Below, in pieces: positions 10,309 to 23,313 of a stretch of DNA of 64,000 nt (position 1 is the first letter of the stretch; every line of letters begins with the position of its first letter). Source of the DNA: Rikenellaceae bacterium (GTDB taxonomy: Bacteria > Bacteroidota > Bacteroidia > Bacteroidales > Rikenellaceae). The position numbers were made by a program, and so were the translations under genes. Location of the stretch: contig SUZH01000001.1 in assembly GCA_015060045.1 (NCBI GenBank), forward strand, positions 248,001 to 312,000, written 5' to 3'. The notes below the pieces were generated by a model. The model was not told the origin of the DNA and ran no database searches. It worked only from the letters and a program-made list of their open reading frames with translations.

Positions 10309-11352
10309 CTACAAGGCATCGTCGAACTGGTGCAGGAAGCGCACGTCGTTCTCGAAGTAGAGGCGCAAATCTTTCACGCCGTACTTCAACATGGCGATAC
10401 GCTCAATACCCATACCAAAGGCGAAGCCCGAATACTTCTCGGGGTCGATATTGCTGGCCTTCAGTACGTTGGGGTCTACCATGCCGCAACCCATGATCTC
10501 CAGCCAACCCGTACCCTTGCAGACGGGGCAACCCTTGCCACCGCATAGGTTACACGATACGTCCACCTCGGCCGAAGGCTCGGTGAAGGGGAAGTAGGAG
10601 GGGCGCATGCGGATCTGAGCCTGCTCGCCGAAGATCTCCTTCGCAAAGTAGAGCAGCGACTGCTTCATATCGGCGAACGAAACGCCTTCGTCGATATAAA
10701 GACCCTCGATCTGGTGAAAGATGCAGTGTGCACGGTACGAAATCGCCTCGTTGCGGAATACGCGACCCGGGCAGATGACGCGGATGGGCGGCTTCTGGTG
10801 CTCCATCGTGCGTACCTGAATCGACGAGGTGTGCGTGCGCAACAGAATATCTTTCGGATTGGGCTCCGTGCCCTGCTTCTCGATGAAGAAGGTATCCTGC
10901 ATATCGCGAGCGGGGTGCTCGGGCGGGAAGTTCAGCGACGTGAAGACGTGCTGGTCGTCCTCGATCTCGGGGCCATCGGCCACCGTGTAACCCAGGCGCG
11001 AGAATACCTCGACGATCTCGTTCTTGACGAGCGAAATCGGGTGGCGCGAACCCAGCTCCTCGGCTGTACCGGGGCAGGTCATGTCGCCAATCGTGGAGGT
11101 TGCCTCCGAGGCGCTGTTTTGCAGCTCCTCGCGCAAGGTGTTGATGCGCGTCATGGCCGTATTTTTGAGTGCATTGAGCTGTTGGCCCAACTCACGTTTC
11201 AGTTCGGGAGCCACGCTCTTGAACTCCTCCATCAGGGCGGTCAATTCGCCCTTCTTGCCGAGGATGCGGATGCGGAACTCTTCAATCTCGGCAGCTGCTT
11301 TGGGTGTGAACTCTTCGACTTGTCGCAGAAGTTCGTGGATTTTTTCAATCAT
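10309..11352 (-). CDS. pheS: Phenylalanyl-tRNA synthetase alpha subunit
   Basis: GSRHPISLVKNEIVEVFSRLGYTVADGPEIEDD, FRNEAISYRAHCIFHQIEGLYID, GMGIERIAMLKYGV. Confidence 0.97.
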   Translation of the reverse strand: MIEKIHELLRQVEEFTPKAAAEIEEFRIRILGKKGELTALMEEFKSVAPELKRELGQQLNALKNTAMTRINTLREELQNSASEATSTIGDMTCPGTAEELGSRHPISLVKNEIVEVFSRLGYTVADGPEIEDDQHVFTSLNFPPEHPARDMQDTFFIEKQGTEPNPKDILLRTHTSSIQVRTMEHQKPPIRVICPGRVFRNEAISYRAHCIFHQIEGLYIDEGVSFADMKQSLLYFAKEIFGEQAQIRMRPSYFPFTEPSAEVDVSCNLCGGKGCPVCKGTGWLEIMGCGMVDPNVLKASNIDPEKYSGFAFGMGIERIAMLKYGVKDLRLYFENDVRFLHQFDDAL

Positions 11353-11396
11353 ATTTTGAATGTTAACTCTTTTTTCGCTATTTTTGGGCGTTGTGA

Positions 11397-11413
11397 TTAG
11401 AACATAGTTCTAA
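11397..11413. promoter_or_regulatory. Operator-like palindrome TTAGAAC-ATA-GTTCTAA
   Basis: 7-bp arms with 3-bp centre in the divergent pheS / patatin intergenic region. Confidence 0.35.
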
Positions 11414-11440
11414 CATGCAAAGTTAGTAAAAAAAGTTAGG

Positions 11441-13771
11441 ATGCGAAAATATCTGCTCATTATAGCCATTCTTCTGGGTACATTCTCCGCTGTCAGGGCC
11501 GAGAATGGCTCCGAAACGACCGCTCGACGAGGGGTCGGAGTCGTATTGAGCGGTGGTGGAGCCAAAGGTTTGTACCATATCGGTGTGCTGGAGGCCCTCG
11601 AAAAGAGTGGTGTGCCGATCGATTACATTGCCGGTACGTCGATGGGTTCGATCATCGGCGCCCTCTATGCGGCCGGCTATTCGATCGAGGAGATGCGCGA
11701 ACTGGTGCTTTCGGGCGTTGTGCAACAGTGGGTTTCGGGACGTATCGACCCTACGGTCTATATGCCCTATTATCGCCAGATGGGTAACACCCCCTCGTTT
11801 ATCAACCTTTGGCTCGATTTGGCCGATGAGAAGCAGACCATCCAGCTGCCCAAAAACCTGATCTCCTCGACCCAGATTGATATGGCACTGATCGAGTTGT
11901 TTGCACCGGCCTCCACAGCGGCCAAAGACAACTTTGATCAATTGATGGTGCCGTTCCTTTGCGTGGCTGCCGATATGAACCAACGTAAACCTGTCACGTT
12001 GGACGAAGGTTCGTTGCCCGAGGCGATTCGTTCATCGATGGCTATTCCGTTGGCCTTCAATCCTGTAAAGCGCGACAGCATGTTGCTCTACGATGGTGGT
12101 ATCTACGATAATTTCCCGTGGCGACAACTCGATAAAAAGTATCGCCCGGCGTTGTTGATCGGTTCGATCTGCACATCGGGAGAGGTCTCGTTCGATGATG
12201 ATAAGAGCCTGATCGACCAGGCCGTGCTGATTGCCATGAGTGGTTCAGATTACTCGATGCCCGAGGATCGTTCGGTGACGATTCAGCGCTCCGTGCCGGT
12301 TGGTATGTTGGATTTCAGCGATCCAGAACCGATTATGAATGCCGGCTATGAGGATGCCATGAACCACATGTCGGAAATCATGGAGCGCATTCCCGAGTCG
12401 GAGCGTTGGAGCAATGAGCAATACACCGCGCGGCGCGAAACGTTCCGCCGAAAGTGTCCGCCGTTGATCTTCAACAACTACGAAATTACGAGTGTCAACG
12501 ACGACCAGATTGCCTACATCCGTGACTACATGCGTACGAACCACACGAGCGACAACCGTCAGCGACAGATGGGTTTTAACCGTTTGCGCGAGAATACGTT
12601 CCGTCTGCTTGTCACGGGTGATTATCAGATGGATGTACCTCACGTATCCTACGATCCGAAGCTCGAGCGATATAGTTTTTCGGCAGACCTGAAGGCGCGT
12701 CCGAACCTCAAGTTGGCCATCGGTGGTAACATCTCTTCAACGGCCTTCAATCAGGCCTACATCGGTCTGAATTACCAATCTTTTGGTCGTGCTGCCAACC
12801 GTTTCGGAGCTAATCTCTACCTCGGTCCTACCCATACGTGGGGTACGCTTGGAGGTCGTGTCGACTTCTTCGTCAACACCCCTTTCTACATCAACTACGC
12901 CTATAATTTTGCAGTTGAGAATAATCGCCACGGTTCCTTCGGGCGGATTTCGAAGATTACCAATACGCTTGAAATGAAGCAGAGCGAGAGTTTTGGCTCG
13001 TTTGCTATCGGTCTGCGTATGACGCACCGTTCATTGGTCGAGGCGGAGATGCACGGCGGTCATGCTAACTATCACAATGAAACGGATTATAAGTCAGGTT
13101 TATACGACCATTCCCGATTCTGGTTCTATGGCGCCAAGTTGGAGTTGGCTCGCAATACGCTCGATAAATTCATCTATCCGACGCGCGGCTCCGACCTGCA
13201 CCTCTCGGCCATCTACATCACGGGCCGTGATCTGTATAGTAATACGAGCAATCGCCATTTTAGTCCGGGCGAAAGTCGCGAATGGTATGGTGGTCGCTTT
13301 AAGTATGAGAAGATCTTCAACTTGCCCGCGGCCCGCTGGTTTATGTTTGGCGTGAATTTCGACGCGGTCTATACCAACCACCCCGAATTTACCTCTGAGG
13401 GTGCCAATCTGATGACCCTGCCGGCCTATGAGCCGATTCCGCATGCCCGCAAAATCTTTATGCCCGATTTTTCGGCCAAACGTTTTGTGGCGGGAGGTTT
13501 GACGCCGACCTTTACCTTTACCCCCAATTTCTTCCTGCGAACAGGATTTTATGCCATGTATCGCAGTAAGAATCACTATCGCCCGGGTGGACTAATTCCG
13601 TGGGAAGATGAGCAGCTGCATTTTATTGCCGAGGCGGCTTTGGTTTATCATACCCCCATCGGCCCTGTGAATCTGTCTATGATCAAGTACGACCTGGATG
13701 GCTGGAAGAATACCTATCTGATGTTTAATTTTGGGTATCCTATCTTTGCGCCCAAAGCTACCTTCTATTAG
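11441..13771 (+). CDS. Patatin-like phospholipase with C-terminal outer-membrane barrel (PlpD/BamA-like)
   Basis: GVVLSGGGAKGLYHIGVLEAL, GTSMGSIIGALYAAGYS (GxSxG), DGGIYDNFP, beta-rich C-terminus ending in aromatic Y. Confidence 0.92.
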   Translation: MRKYLLIIAILLGTFSAVRAENGSETTARRGVGVVLSGGGAKGLYHIGVLEALEKSGVPIDYIAGTSMGSIIGALYAAGYSIEEMRELVLSGVVQQWVSGRIDPTVYMPYYRQMGNTPSFINLWLDLADEKQTIQLPKNLISSTQIDMALIELFAPASTAAKDNFDQLMVPFLCVAADMNQRKPVTLDEGSLPEAIRSSMAIPLAFNPVKRDSMLLYDGGIYDNFPWRQLDKKYRPALLIGSICTSGEVSFDDDKSLIDQAVLIAMSGSDYSMPEDRSVTIQRSVPVGMLDFSDPEPIMNAGYEDAMNHMSEIMERIPESERWSNEQYTARRETFRRKCPPLIFNNYEITSVNDDQIAYIRDYMRTNHTSDNRQRQMGFNRLRENTFRLLVTGDYQMDVPHVSYDPKLERYSFSADLKARPNLKLAIGGNISSTAFNQAYIGLNYQSFGRAANRFGANLYLGPTHTWGTLGGRVDFFVNTPFYINYAYNFAVENNRHGSFGRISKITNTLEMKQSESFGSFAIGLRMTHRSLVEAEMHGGHANYHNETDYKSGLYDHSRFWFYGAKLELARNTLDKFIYPTRGSDLHLSAIYITGRDLYSNTSNRHFSPGESREWYGGRFKYEKIFNLPAARWFMFGVNFDAVYTNHPEFTSEGANLMTLPAYEPIPHARKIFMPDFSAKRFVAGGLTPTFTFTPNFFLRTGFYAMYRSKNHYRPGGLIPWEDEQLHFIAEAALVYHTPIGPVNLSMIKYDLDGWKNTYLMFNFGYPIFAPKATFY

Positions 13772-13887
13772 TTTTTCGATTTTATAGGGCATATTTTGCA
13801 CTTCCCTCGCGGGCTGCGAATGGGAAATACGCATAGTATGTCCCATCCGCGCCCACTTCACGAAGCACAAAATCAGCTCCTCTAAAA

Positions 13888-13921
13888 TCAAAAAACGGTC
13901 GTGATTTTCACGACCGTTTTT
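13888..13921. terminator. Intrinsic terminator hairpin
   Basis: AAAAAACGGTCGTGATTTTCACGACCGTTTTT between convergent patatin(+) and beta-galactosidase(-). Confidence 0.8.
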
Positions 13922-13943
13922 CAACTTTCAACTTTCAACTTTT
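13921..13943. repeat. Tandem 7-bp repeat (CAACTTT)n immediately 3' of the beta-galactosidase stop codon
   Basis: tcaactttcaactttcaactttt. Confidence 0.75.
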
Positions 13944-13947
13944 CCCT

Positions 13948-17141
<3,194 letters not shown>

Positions 17142-17161
17142 ATCAGCTTAAAGCGAGGTTT

Positions 17162-19170
17162 TTACCAGATAATCACGCGCTCCTCCTCGGGCATGAACAT
17201 CTTGCCCTCCGTGATACCAAAGGCATCGTAGAAGCTCTGGAGGTTCTTCAACGTAGCGTTTACGCGGTTCTCGCCCAGCGAGTGTACATCGACCTTCGTC
17301 AGACGAGCCTTCTCGGCCTCGCGGATGTTCTGACCCCACAGGGTAGCATAGGCAAGGTAGAAACGCTGCTCGGCCGTGAAGCCGTCGATCGGCTCGGGAG
17401 TCGTCTCACCCAGGGCATTCTTCAGTGCCGTGAAGGCTACGCGCAGACCACCCTGGTCGGCGATGTTCTCGCCCAGCGACAAGGCACCATCGGCCATCAC
17501 GGCGGGGCTTTCCTCCGTGGCGGGCAGCACCTCGATCTTGTTGAACTGCTCAACCAGTACCTGGCTCTTCTGCTGGAAAGCCTCGGCATCGGCCTCGGTC
17601 CACCAGTTGATCATGTTACCGTCCTTGTCGAAGTTGCGACCCTGATCGTCGAAGCCGTGCGTCATCTCGTGGCCGATCACCACGCCGATAGCACCGTAGT
17701 TCACAGCGTCGTCAGCCGTAGAATTGTAGAACGGGGGCTGCAGAATAGCAGCGGGGAAGCAGATCTCGTTGGTCGTGGGGTTGTAGTAGGCGTTCACCGT
17801 CTGGGGCGACATGAACCACTCGTCACGATCTACCTCCTTGCCGAGGCGTGCCAAGTTGTCAGCCGTGCTCCAAGCCGAAGCACGCTTGATGTTCTCCCAG
17901 TACGAGAGCGTGGGGTCGATCTCGAGCGAAGAGTAATCCTTCCACTTGTCGGGATAGCCAATCTTCACCGTGAAGGTGGCGAGCTTCTCCTGAGCCTTCT
18001 GCTTCGTCTCATCCGACATCCACTCCAGGGCGTCAATGTGCTGACCCAGTGCTACCTGCAGATTCTTTACCAGCTCCGTCATGCGAACCTTGTCCTCCGA
18101 GGGGAAGTACTTTGCAACGTAGATCTCACCCACAGCCTCCGAGAGGATGGCATTGGGCACACCCATTGCACGCTTCCAGCGGGGCTTCATCTCCTCTACG
18201 CCGGTCATCTGACGGCTGAAGAAATCGAACGTAGCGGCATAGAGCTCATCACCGGCATAACCGGCAGCACCATTCAGCAGGTGAGCCTTCAGGTAGCTCT
18301 TCAGGGTCGAGAGGGGAGTGGTCTTGACCAGCTCATTCACCAGCTCGATCACCTCAGGCTGCTCGACGATGATACGGTCGAACTCACCCAGACCCAGCGT
18401 CGTGCGGTAGGCCTCCCAGTCGATGTTGTTGTAGCGAGCCACAAAGTCGGCCTTCGACATCGGGTTGTACGAAGCGGCGATGTTGCGCAGCTCCACATTC
18501 GAGCGGAAACGCTCGGCCATCGTCTTCTCGAAAGCCATCACGGCCTCAGCCTCTGCCTTCGCGTTCTCGATACCGGCCAACGTAAAGACCTTCTCCAGGT
18601 AGGCTACATAGCCCTCGCGCTTCGAGGCATGCTCCTCGTCGAGGAGTAGTCGCGGTTGCCCATACCCAGACCCGACTGCGAGATGTAGAGGGCATTGATC
18701 GAGCTGTTCATCAAATCCGAGGTGACATACATGCCAAAGAGGGGGTTGCCTGTCGAGGTGTGCATCTTGGCCACCGTCTCGATGAACGACTTACAGTCAG
18801 TTACAGCCTCAATGGCGGCCAGGTCACTCTCCAGCACACTCAGACCCTCCTCGTTGAGGCGTACCGAGTCGAGGCCCATCTTGTAGAGGTCCGAGATCTT
18901 CTGCTCTACCGAACCTGCCTCGGCCGTCGTCTTGGCCATAGCCGAGAAGAGCTCGTTGATGCGCTTCTCGTTGTTCTCGCGCAGCACGTCAAACGAGCCG
19001 TAGCGAGCAAACTCGGGCTTCAGGGGGTTCTTCTTCTGCCAGCCGCCCGTAGCATACTGGTAGAAATCCTCAGCCGGCGAGATGGTCGTATCGAGGTTTG
19101 TCAGGTCGATAGCCGGCGTGTTGTTTTGATTGTTGCAACTTACCATAGTAATCAATGCAGCAAAAAAGAG
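17162..19170 (-). pseudogene. M13 family metallopeptidase (PepO/neprilysin-like) interrupted by a 1-nt frameshift near 18644
   Basis: N-terminal lipoprotein part (MKKLLFFAALITMVSC...SGLGMGNRDY) and C-terminal part (VIGHEMTHGFDDQGRNFD, LGENIADQGG) lie in two frames; inserting one T near 18644 on the + strand restores GNRDYYLDEEHASKREGYVAYLEKVF. The 19170 start is approximate. Confidence 0.8.
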
Positions 19171-19212
19171 TAATTTCTTCATCTCAATTTTGATTTTTGA
19201 ATTTTGCATTTG

Positions 19213-19245
19213 AAAAAAGCCGCTCTTGCGGGAGCGGCTCTTTTT
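19213..19245 (-). terminator. Intrinsic terminator downstream of pgk
   Basis: AAAAAAGCCGCTC-TTGCGG-GAGCGGCTCTTTTT. Confidence 0.85.
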
Positions 19246-19247
19246 CT

Positions 19248-20507
19248 TTAGTCGCGGATAGCCGCTACACCCGGCAGGTCGCCGAACTCGATGTACTCGA
19301 GCAGAGCACCACCACCGGTCGAGATGTACGATACCTCGTCGCCCAAGCCGAACTTGTTGACGCAGGCTACCGAGTCACCACCACCGATGAGCGAGAAGGC
19401 ACCGTTCTTCGTAGCCTCGGCGATTGCCTCAGCCACGGCCTTCGAACCGGTCGAGAACTTGTTGATCTCGAATACGCCCACGGGACCATTCCAGAGGATC
19501 GTCTTGCAACCCAGGATGTGCTCACGGAAGGCAGCCTTACCACCGGCACCGATATCGACACCCTCCCACTCGGGATCGATGTCCATCACCGAAGCCTCCT
19601 TCGTGTTGGCCTCCTCCGAGAACTGATCGCAGGTCAGTGCATCGGGCGACATGACGAACTTCACGCCCTTGGCCTTGGCCATCTCGAGGATCTCGAGGGC
19701 TACGGGGAACATATCGGGCTCGCAGATCGACTTACCAATCTTGCCACCCAGTGCACCGGCGAAGGTGTAGGTCATACCGCCACCGATGATGATCGAATCA
19801 CACTTGTCCAACAGGGCCTTGATTACGCCGATCTTCGACGAAACCTTCGAACCGCCTACGATGGCGCAGAAGGGACGCTGCGGCTTCTCCATCACCTCCG
19901 AGATAGCCTTTACCTCCTTCTCCATCAGGTAACCGAACATCTTATCCTGGGGGAAGTACTCGGCGATCAGGTAGGTCGAAGCGTGCTTGCGGTGAGCCGT
20001 ACCGAAAGCGTCGTTGATGTAGCAGTCGGCATACGAAGCGAGCTTCTTCACGAACTCCTTCTGGGGCTCCTTCAGGGCCTTCTTGGCGGCATCCTTCTCC
20101 TCCTTCGTAGCGTCAGCAGCCAAACCACGGGGCTTGCCCTCCTCCTCGGCATAGAAGCGGAGGTTCTCGAGCATGATTACATCACCGGCCTTGGCAGCAG
20201 CGCACATCTCGGCAGCCTTCTCGCCCATGCAGTCACCGGCGAACTGAACCTTCACGCCCAGATTCTTCTCCACGGCGGGGATGATCTGCTCCAACGAGAA
20301 CTTCGGATCGGGGTTCTTCTTCGGACGACCCATGTGCGACATGAGGATCACGGCACCACCCTCGGCCAGCACCTTCTTGATGGTGGGCATGGCGGCACGG
20401 ATACGGGTGTCGTCGGTTACGTTACCCTCAGCATCTACGGGCACGTTGAAATCCACGCGGATAATCGCGCGCTTACCTTTGAAATCGTAGTTGTCAATCG
20501 AAACCAT
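19248..20507 (-). CDS. pgk: Phosphoglycerate kinase
   Basis: [62 protein letters not shown]; start set at MVSIDNYDF. Confidence 0.97.
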   Translation of the reverse strand: MVSIDNYDFKGKRAIIRVDFNVPVDAEGNVTDDTRIRAAMPTIKKVLAEGGAVILMSHMGRPKKNPDPKFSLEQIIPAVEKNLGVKVQFAGDCMGEKAAEMCAAAKAGDVIMLENLRFYAEEEGKPRGLAADATKEEKDAAKKALKEPQKEFVKKLASYADCYINDAFGTAHRKHASTYLIAEYFPQDKMFGYLMEKEVKAISEVMEKPQRPFCAIVGGSKVSSKIGVIKALLDKCDSIIIGGGMTYTFAGALGGKIGKSICEPDMFPVALEILEMAKAKGVKFVMSPDALTCDQFSEEANTKEASVMDIDPEWEGVDIGAGGKAAFREHILGCKTILWNGPVGVFEINKFSTGSKAVAEAIAEATKNGAFSLIGGGDSVACVNKFGLGDEVSYISTGGGALLEYIEFGDLPGVAAIRD

Positions 20508-20569
20508 AGTCGTTTGATATTTAATATTGTTACATGTCATATTTGCGGTGCAAATATAGTAACAATTTT

Positions 20570-20597
20570 GAATTCTAAATTCTAAATTATGAATTTA
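20570..20597. repeat. Degenerate 7-bp tandem repeat (AATTCTA-like)
   Basis: gaattctaaattctaaattatgaattta. Confidence 0.6.
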
Positions 20598-20619
20598 ATT
20601 GTACCGCATCCACTTCCAG
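20595..20619. repeat. Direct repeat copy 1 (TTAATTGTACCGCATCCACTTCCAG)
   Basis: 25/25 identical to 20924..20948; duplicates the 3' end and stop codon of the ABC permease gene. Confidence 0.95.
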
Positions 20620-20693
20620 TAGGTTGTTTTTTGCATTCGATGGAAACCCACAACACTTGTCAGCATCACGATAGGGAGCTTTAGCGACCAAGT

Positions 20694-20726
20694 CCCCCCT
20701 TTTCCAACAGGGGGGATTTAGGGGGG
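20694..20726. repeat. C6/G6 hairpin (CCCCCCTTTTCCAACAGGGGGGATTTAGGGGGG)
   Basis: Self-complementary G/C tracts inside the repeat-flanked segment. Confidence 0.6.
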
Positions 20727-20813
20727 AATGTAAGTATTTTTTTATCTTTTAAGTGGATTTTTATAGCTGTTGCTTTGTTTTCAGCCTTTTATGGCCACTT
20801 TCGGTGGCTTTGT

Positions 20814-20864
20814 AAAAGAGAAATCCACCTCCAAGGCTCGCTTGGAAAGGTGGATTTCTCTTTT
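20814..20864. terminator. Long hairpin AAAAGAGAAATCCACCT...AGGTGGATTTCTCTTTT
   Basis: 17-bp perfect outer stem plus CCAAG/CTTGG inner stem, loop GCTCG; could terminate the ABC operon. Confidence 0.6.
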
Positions 20865-20923
20865 GCAAATCGGTTGCCACTATGGCAACGAAAAGGCTCT
20901 ACGCTTTATGGCATCGGCACAAA

Positions 20924-20948
20924 TTAATTGTACCGCATCCACTTCCAG
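20924..20948. repeat. Direct repeat copy 2, overlapping the ABC permease 3' end
   Basis: Encodes ...LWKWMRYN-stop on the minus strand; identical to 20595..20619. Confidence 0.95.
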
Positions 20949-22237
20949 AGCTCCTTGAGGGTCGGTTTTTTGCCGTACATGAAGATACCCACGCGGTAGA
21001 TCTTGGCGGCAAACCATACGAGGGCCACGAACGAGGCATAGAGTACCACAAGCGAGAGGACAATCTCCCAGGTGGGGATGTCGTAGGGGATGCGGGCCAT
21101 CATGACGATCGGTGAGGTGAAGGGGATCACCGAGAACCAGAAGGCGAGCTTCGAGGTGGGGTCGTTAATGACGGCCAACATCATCAACAGACCGAGGATG
21201 ATCGGCAGCGTGATCGGGGTCTGCAACTGCGAGGCATCCTGCACATTATCCACGGCCGAACCCACGGCGGCAAACATCGCGGCATAGAGCAGGAAGCCGC
21301 CAAAGACGAAGAGAATCATCGAGACGAAGATCTTCATCAGGTAACCCGTGTCGGTCATGGCTGCAATGGCCTGCAACATTTCGGGATCGAGATCGGCACC
21401 CTCGATGGCTGCACCCTGCTCGATAGCCGTGGCCGAGGCCATCACTTCGTCGGGCATCAGGTGGGGTACTACGAGCGTACCCATGCCGAGAATCAGCACA
21501 CCCCAGATGATCACCTGCAACACCGCTACCGAGCCGACGCCCAGGATCTTACCCATCATCAGGTCGAAGGGCTTCACCGAAGATACCATCACCTCCAGCA
21601 CGCGGTTGTTCTTCTCCTCGATGACCGACTGCATCACCATCGAGCCGTAGATCAAGAGGAACATGTAGAGCACAAAGGCAAGGATGTAGCCGATGGCCGT
21701 GGCGACGATCGAGGATTGTGCCTCGTTGGTCGTCTCCTGCGACTTGTCGTTGCGGAAGGTCTGCATCGAGACCGAGGTCGAGATCTCGTCGAGGATCTCC
21801 TGCAGGTTTGTAATGTCGTAACGTTTGAGCTTCTCCTCCTCGAGTACCTCCTCAATCTGTCCGCAGATACCCGCCTCCAGGGTCAGCGACGTAGAGCTGT
21901 TGGCGTAGAGCTGCACCCCTTTGGGGTTGTCGAGGATGTCGGGAGCAATGTAGAGAATTGCAAAGAGGTCGGTACGCGCACGACGTGCCTCCTCGAGCGA
22001 CATATCGAGCTGCTCGAAGTGCATCGTCTCGTCGCTTTGGAGGCGATCGCCGATCAGGTTGCTCGCGTCAATTACGCCGATCTGCTTTTCGTCACCCTGT
22101 GAGAAACTCATGATAAGGGCCGGAGCCGCCATGAGGGCAATCATCAGCACGGGCATCAGGATCGTCGTGATGATGAAGCTCTTTTTGCGGACGCGCTCAT
22201 TGAATTCGCGCCCTATGATTAAACCGATTTTGTTCAT
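20924..22237 (-). CDS. ABC-2 type transporter permease (NatB-like)
   Basis: Multiple TM segments, VMQSVIEEKNNRVLEVMVSSVKPFDLMMGKILGV. Confidence 0.9.
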   Translation of the reverse strand: MNKIGLIIGREFNERVRKKSFIITTILMPVLMIALMAAPALIMSFSQGDEKQIGVIDASNLIGDRLQSDETMHFEQLDMSLEEARRARTDLFAILYIAPDILDNPKGVQLYANSSTSLTLEAGICGQIEEVLEEEKLKRYDITNLQEILDEISTSVSMQTFRNDKSQETTNEAQSSIVATAIGYILAFVLYMFLLIYGSMVMQSVIEEKNNRVLEVMVSSVKPFDLMMGKILGVGSVAVLQVIIWGVLILGMGTLVVPHLMPDEVMASATAIEQGAAIEGADLDPEMLQAIAAMTDTGYLMKIFVSMILFVFGGFLLYAAMFAAVGSAVDNVQDASQLQTPITLPIILGLLMMLAVINDPTSKLAFWFSVIPFTSPIVMMARIPYDIPTWEIVLSLVVLYASFVALVWFAAKIYRVGIFMYGKKPTLKELWKWMRYN

Positions 22238-22249
22238 GGTATTACTGTT

Positions 22250-23170
22250 TTATAGATTGCCGTTCACGGCTCGAATAAAGATGTCGTTCATCGAGGGGAT
22301 CAACTCGCGGAACGAGCGCAGCTCGACCGCCTCGTTGGCAGCCGTGATCATGTGACGCACCGCCTCGTTATCCTCGACGCAGAGTTTCAGCGTGTTGTAA
22401 CCCGTCACGGACTCCACGCCCTCGAGGATCGTGCACTTCTGATCGAGCGCCGAGCGCAACGCCTGCTCCTCCCCGCGATACGAGAGCTCGAAGATGTTGG
22501 CACCATAGCTGCGACGAATCTCCTCCACGTTGCCCGACAGGATATTTTTCGAGCGGTTGATCAGCGTGATGTGGTCGCAAAGCTCCTCCACGGAGGCCAT
22601 GTTGTGGGTCGAGAAGATGATCGTTGCCCCCTTGTCGCGCAGGGCCAGAATCTCCTCCTTCAAAAGGTTGGCATTGATCGGGTCAAATCCCGAGAAGGGC
22701 TCGTCAAAGATCAGCAGCTCAGGCTCATGCAGCACCGTGACGATAAACTGCACCTTCTGCGCCATACCTTTCGAGAGCTCCTCGACCTTCTTGTCCCACC
22801 ACGACTCGATGCCGAACTTTTCGAACCACACCTTCAGCCTCTTCAGCGCGTCACGGCGCGAGAGACCCTTGAGGCGGGCAAAGAAGAGGGCCTGTTCGCC
22901 CACCTTCATCTTTTTGTAGAGGCCGCGCTCCTCGGGCAGGTAGCCGATGCGGTAGACATCTTCGGGTTTGAGTTCGCGGTCTCCGAGCAGGACGCGCCCC
23001 TCATCGGGTGCCGTGATGCGGTTGATGATGCGGATCAGGGTCGTTTTGCCGGCTCCGTTCGGGCCGAGCAAGCCATAGACCGATCCGCGCGGAATCGTTA
23101 GTGACACGTCATCGAGTGCCGTATGGCCGGCGTAGTGTTTCGATACGTGTTCTACGGTAAGCAGATTCAT
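22250..23170 (-). CDS. ABC transporter ATP-binding protein (NatA-like)
   Basis: GLLGPNGAGKTTLIRIINRI, LSKGMAQKVQFIVTVLHEPELLIFDEPFSGFDPIN; start set at MNLLTVEHVSKHY. Confidence 0.95.
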   Translation of the reverse strand: MNLLTVEHVSKHYAGHTALDDVSLTIPRGSVYGLLGPNGAGKTTLIRIINRITAPDEGRVLLGDRELKPEDVYRIGYLPEERGLYKKMKVGEQALFFARLKGLSRRDALKRLKVWFEKFGIESWWDKKVEELSKGMAQKVQFIVTVLHEPELLIFDEPFSGFDPINANLLKEEILALRDKGATIIFSTHNMASVEELCDHITLINRSKNILSGNVEEIRRSYGANIFELSYRGEEQALRSALDQKCTILEGVESVTGYNTLKLCVEDNEAVRHMITAANEAVELRSFRELIPSMNDIFIRAVNGNL

Positions 23171-23286
23171 GCGAATAGAGATTTTAGTAACTAACCGATG
23201 GCAAATATAGAAATAAAATCTGAGAAACAAATAAAAATTATTGTTTTTCGATAAATTTTAGGTAGTGAAAGAGCTCATTTTTGTAA

Positions 23287-23312
23287 AATGAAAGGGGCAT
23301 AGCCCCTCTCTT
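23287..23312 (-). terminator. Intrinsic terminator downstream of glsB-like gene
   Basis: AAAGGGGCATAGCCCCTCTCTTTTT. Confidence 0.6.
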
Positions 23313-23313
23313 T

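Noticed and set aside
19197-20585. 462-aa plus-strand ORF over pgk
   Set aside because: Antisense shadow of phosphoglycerate kinase.
20770-20958. 62-aa ORF inside the repeat-flanked segment
   Set aside because: Its reading frame runs through the hairpin stems; no codon-bias or family support.
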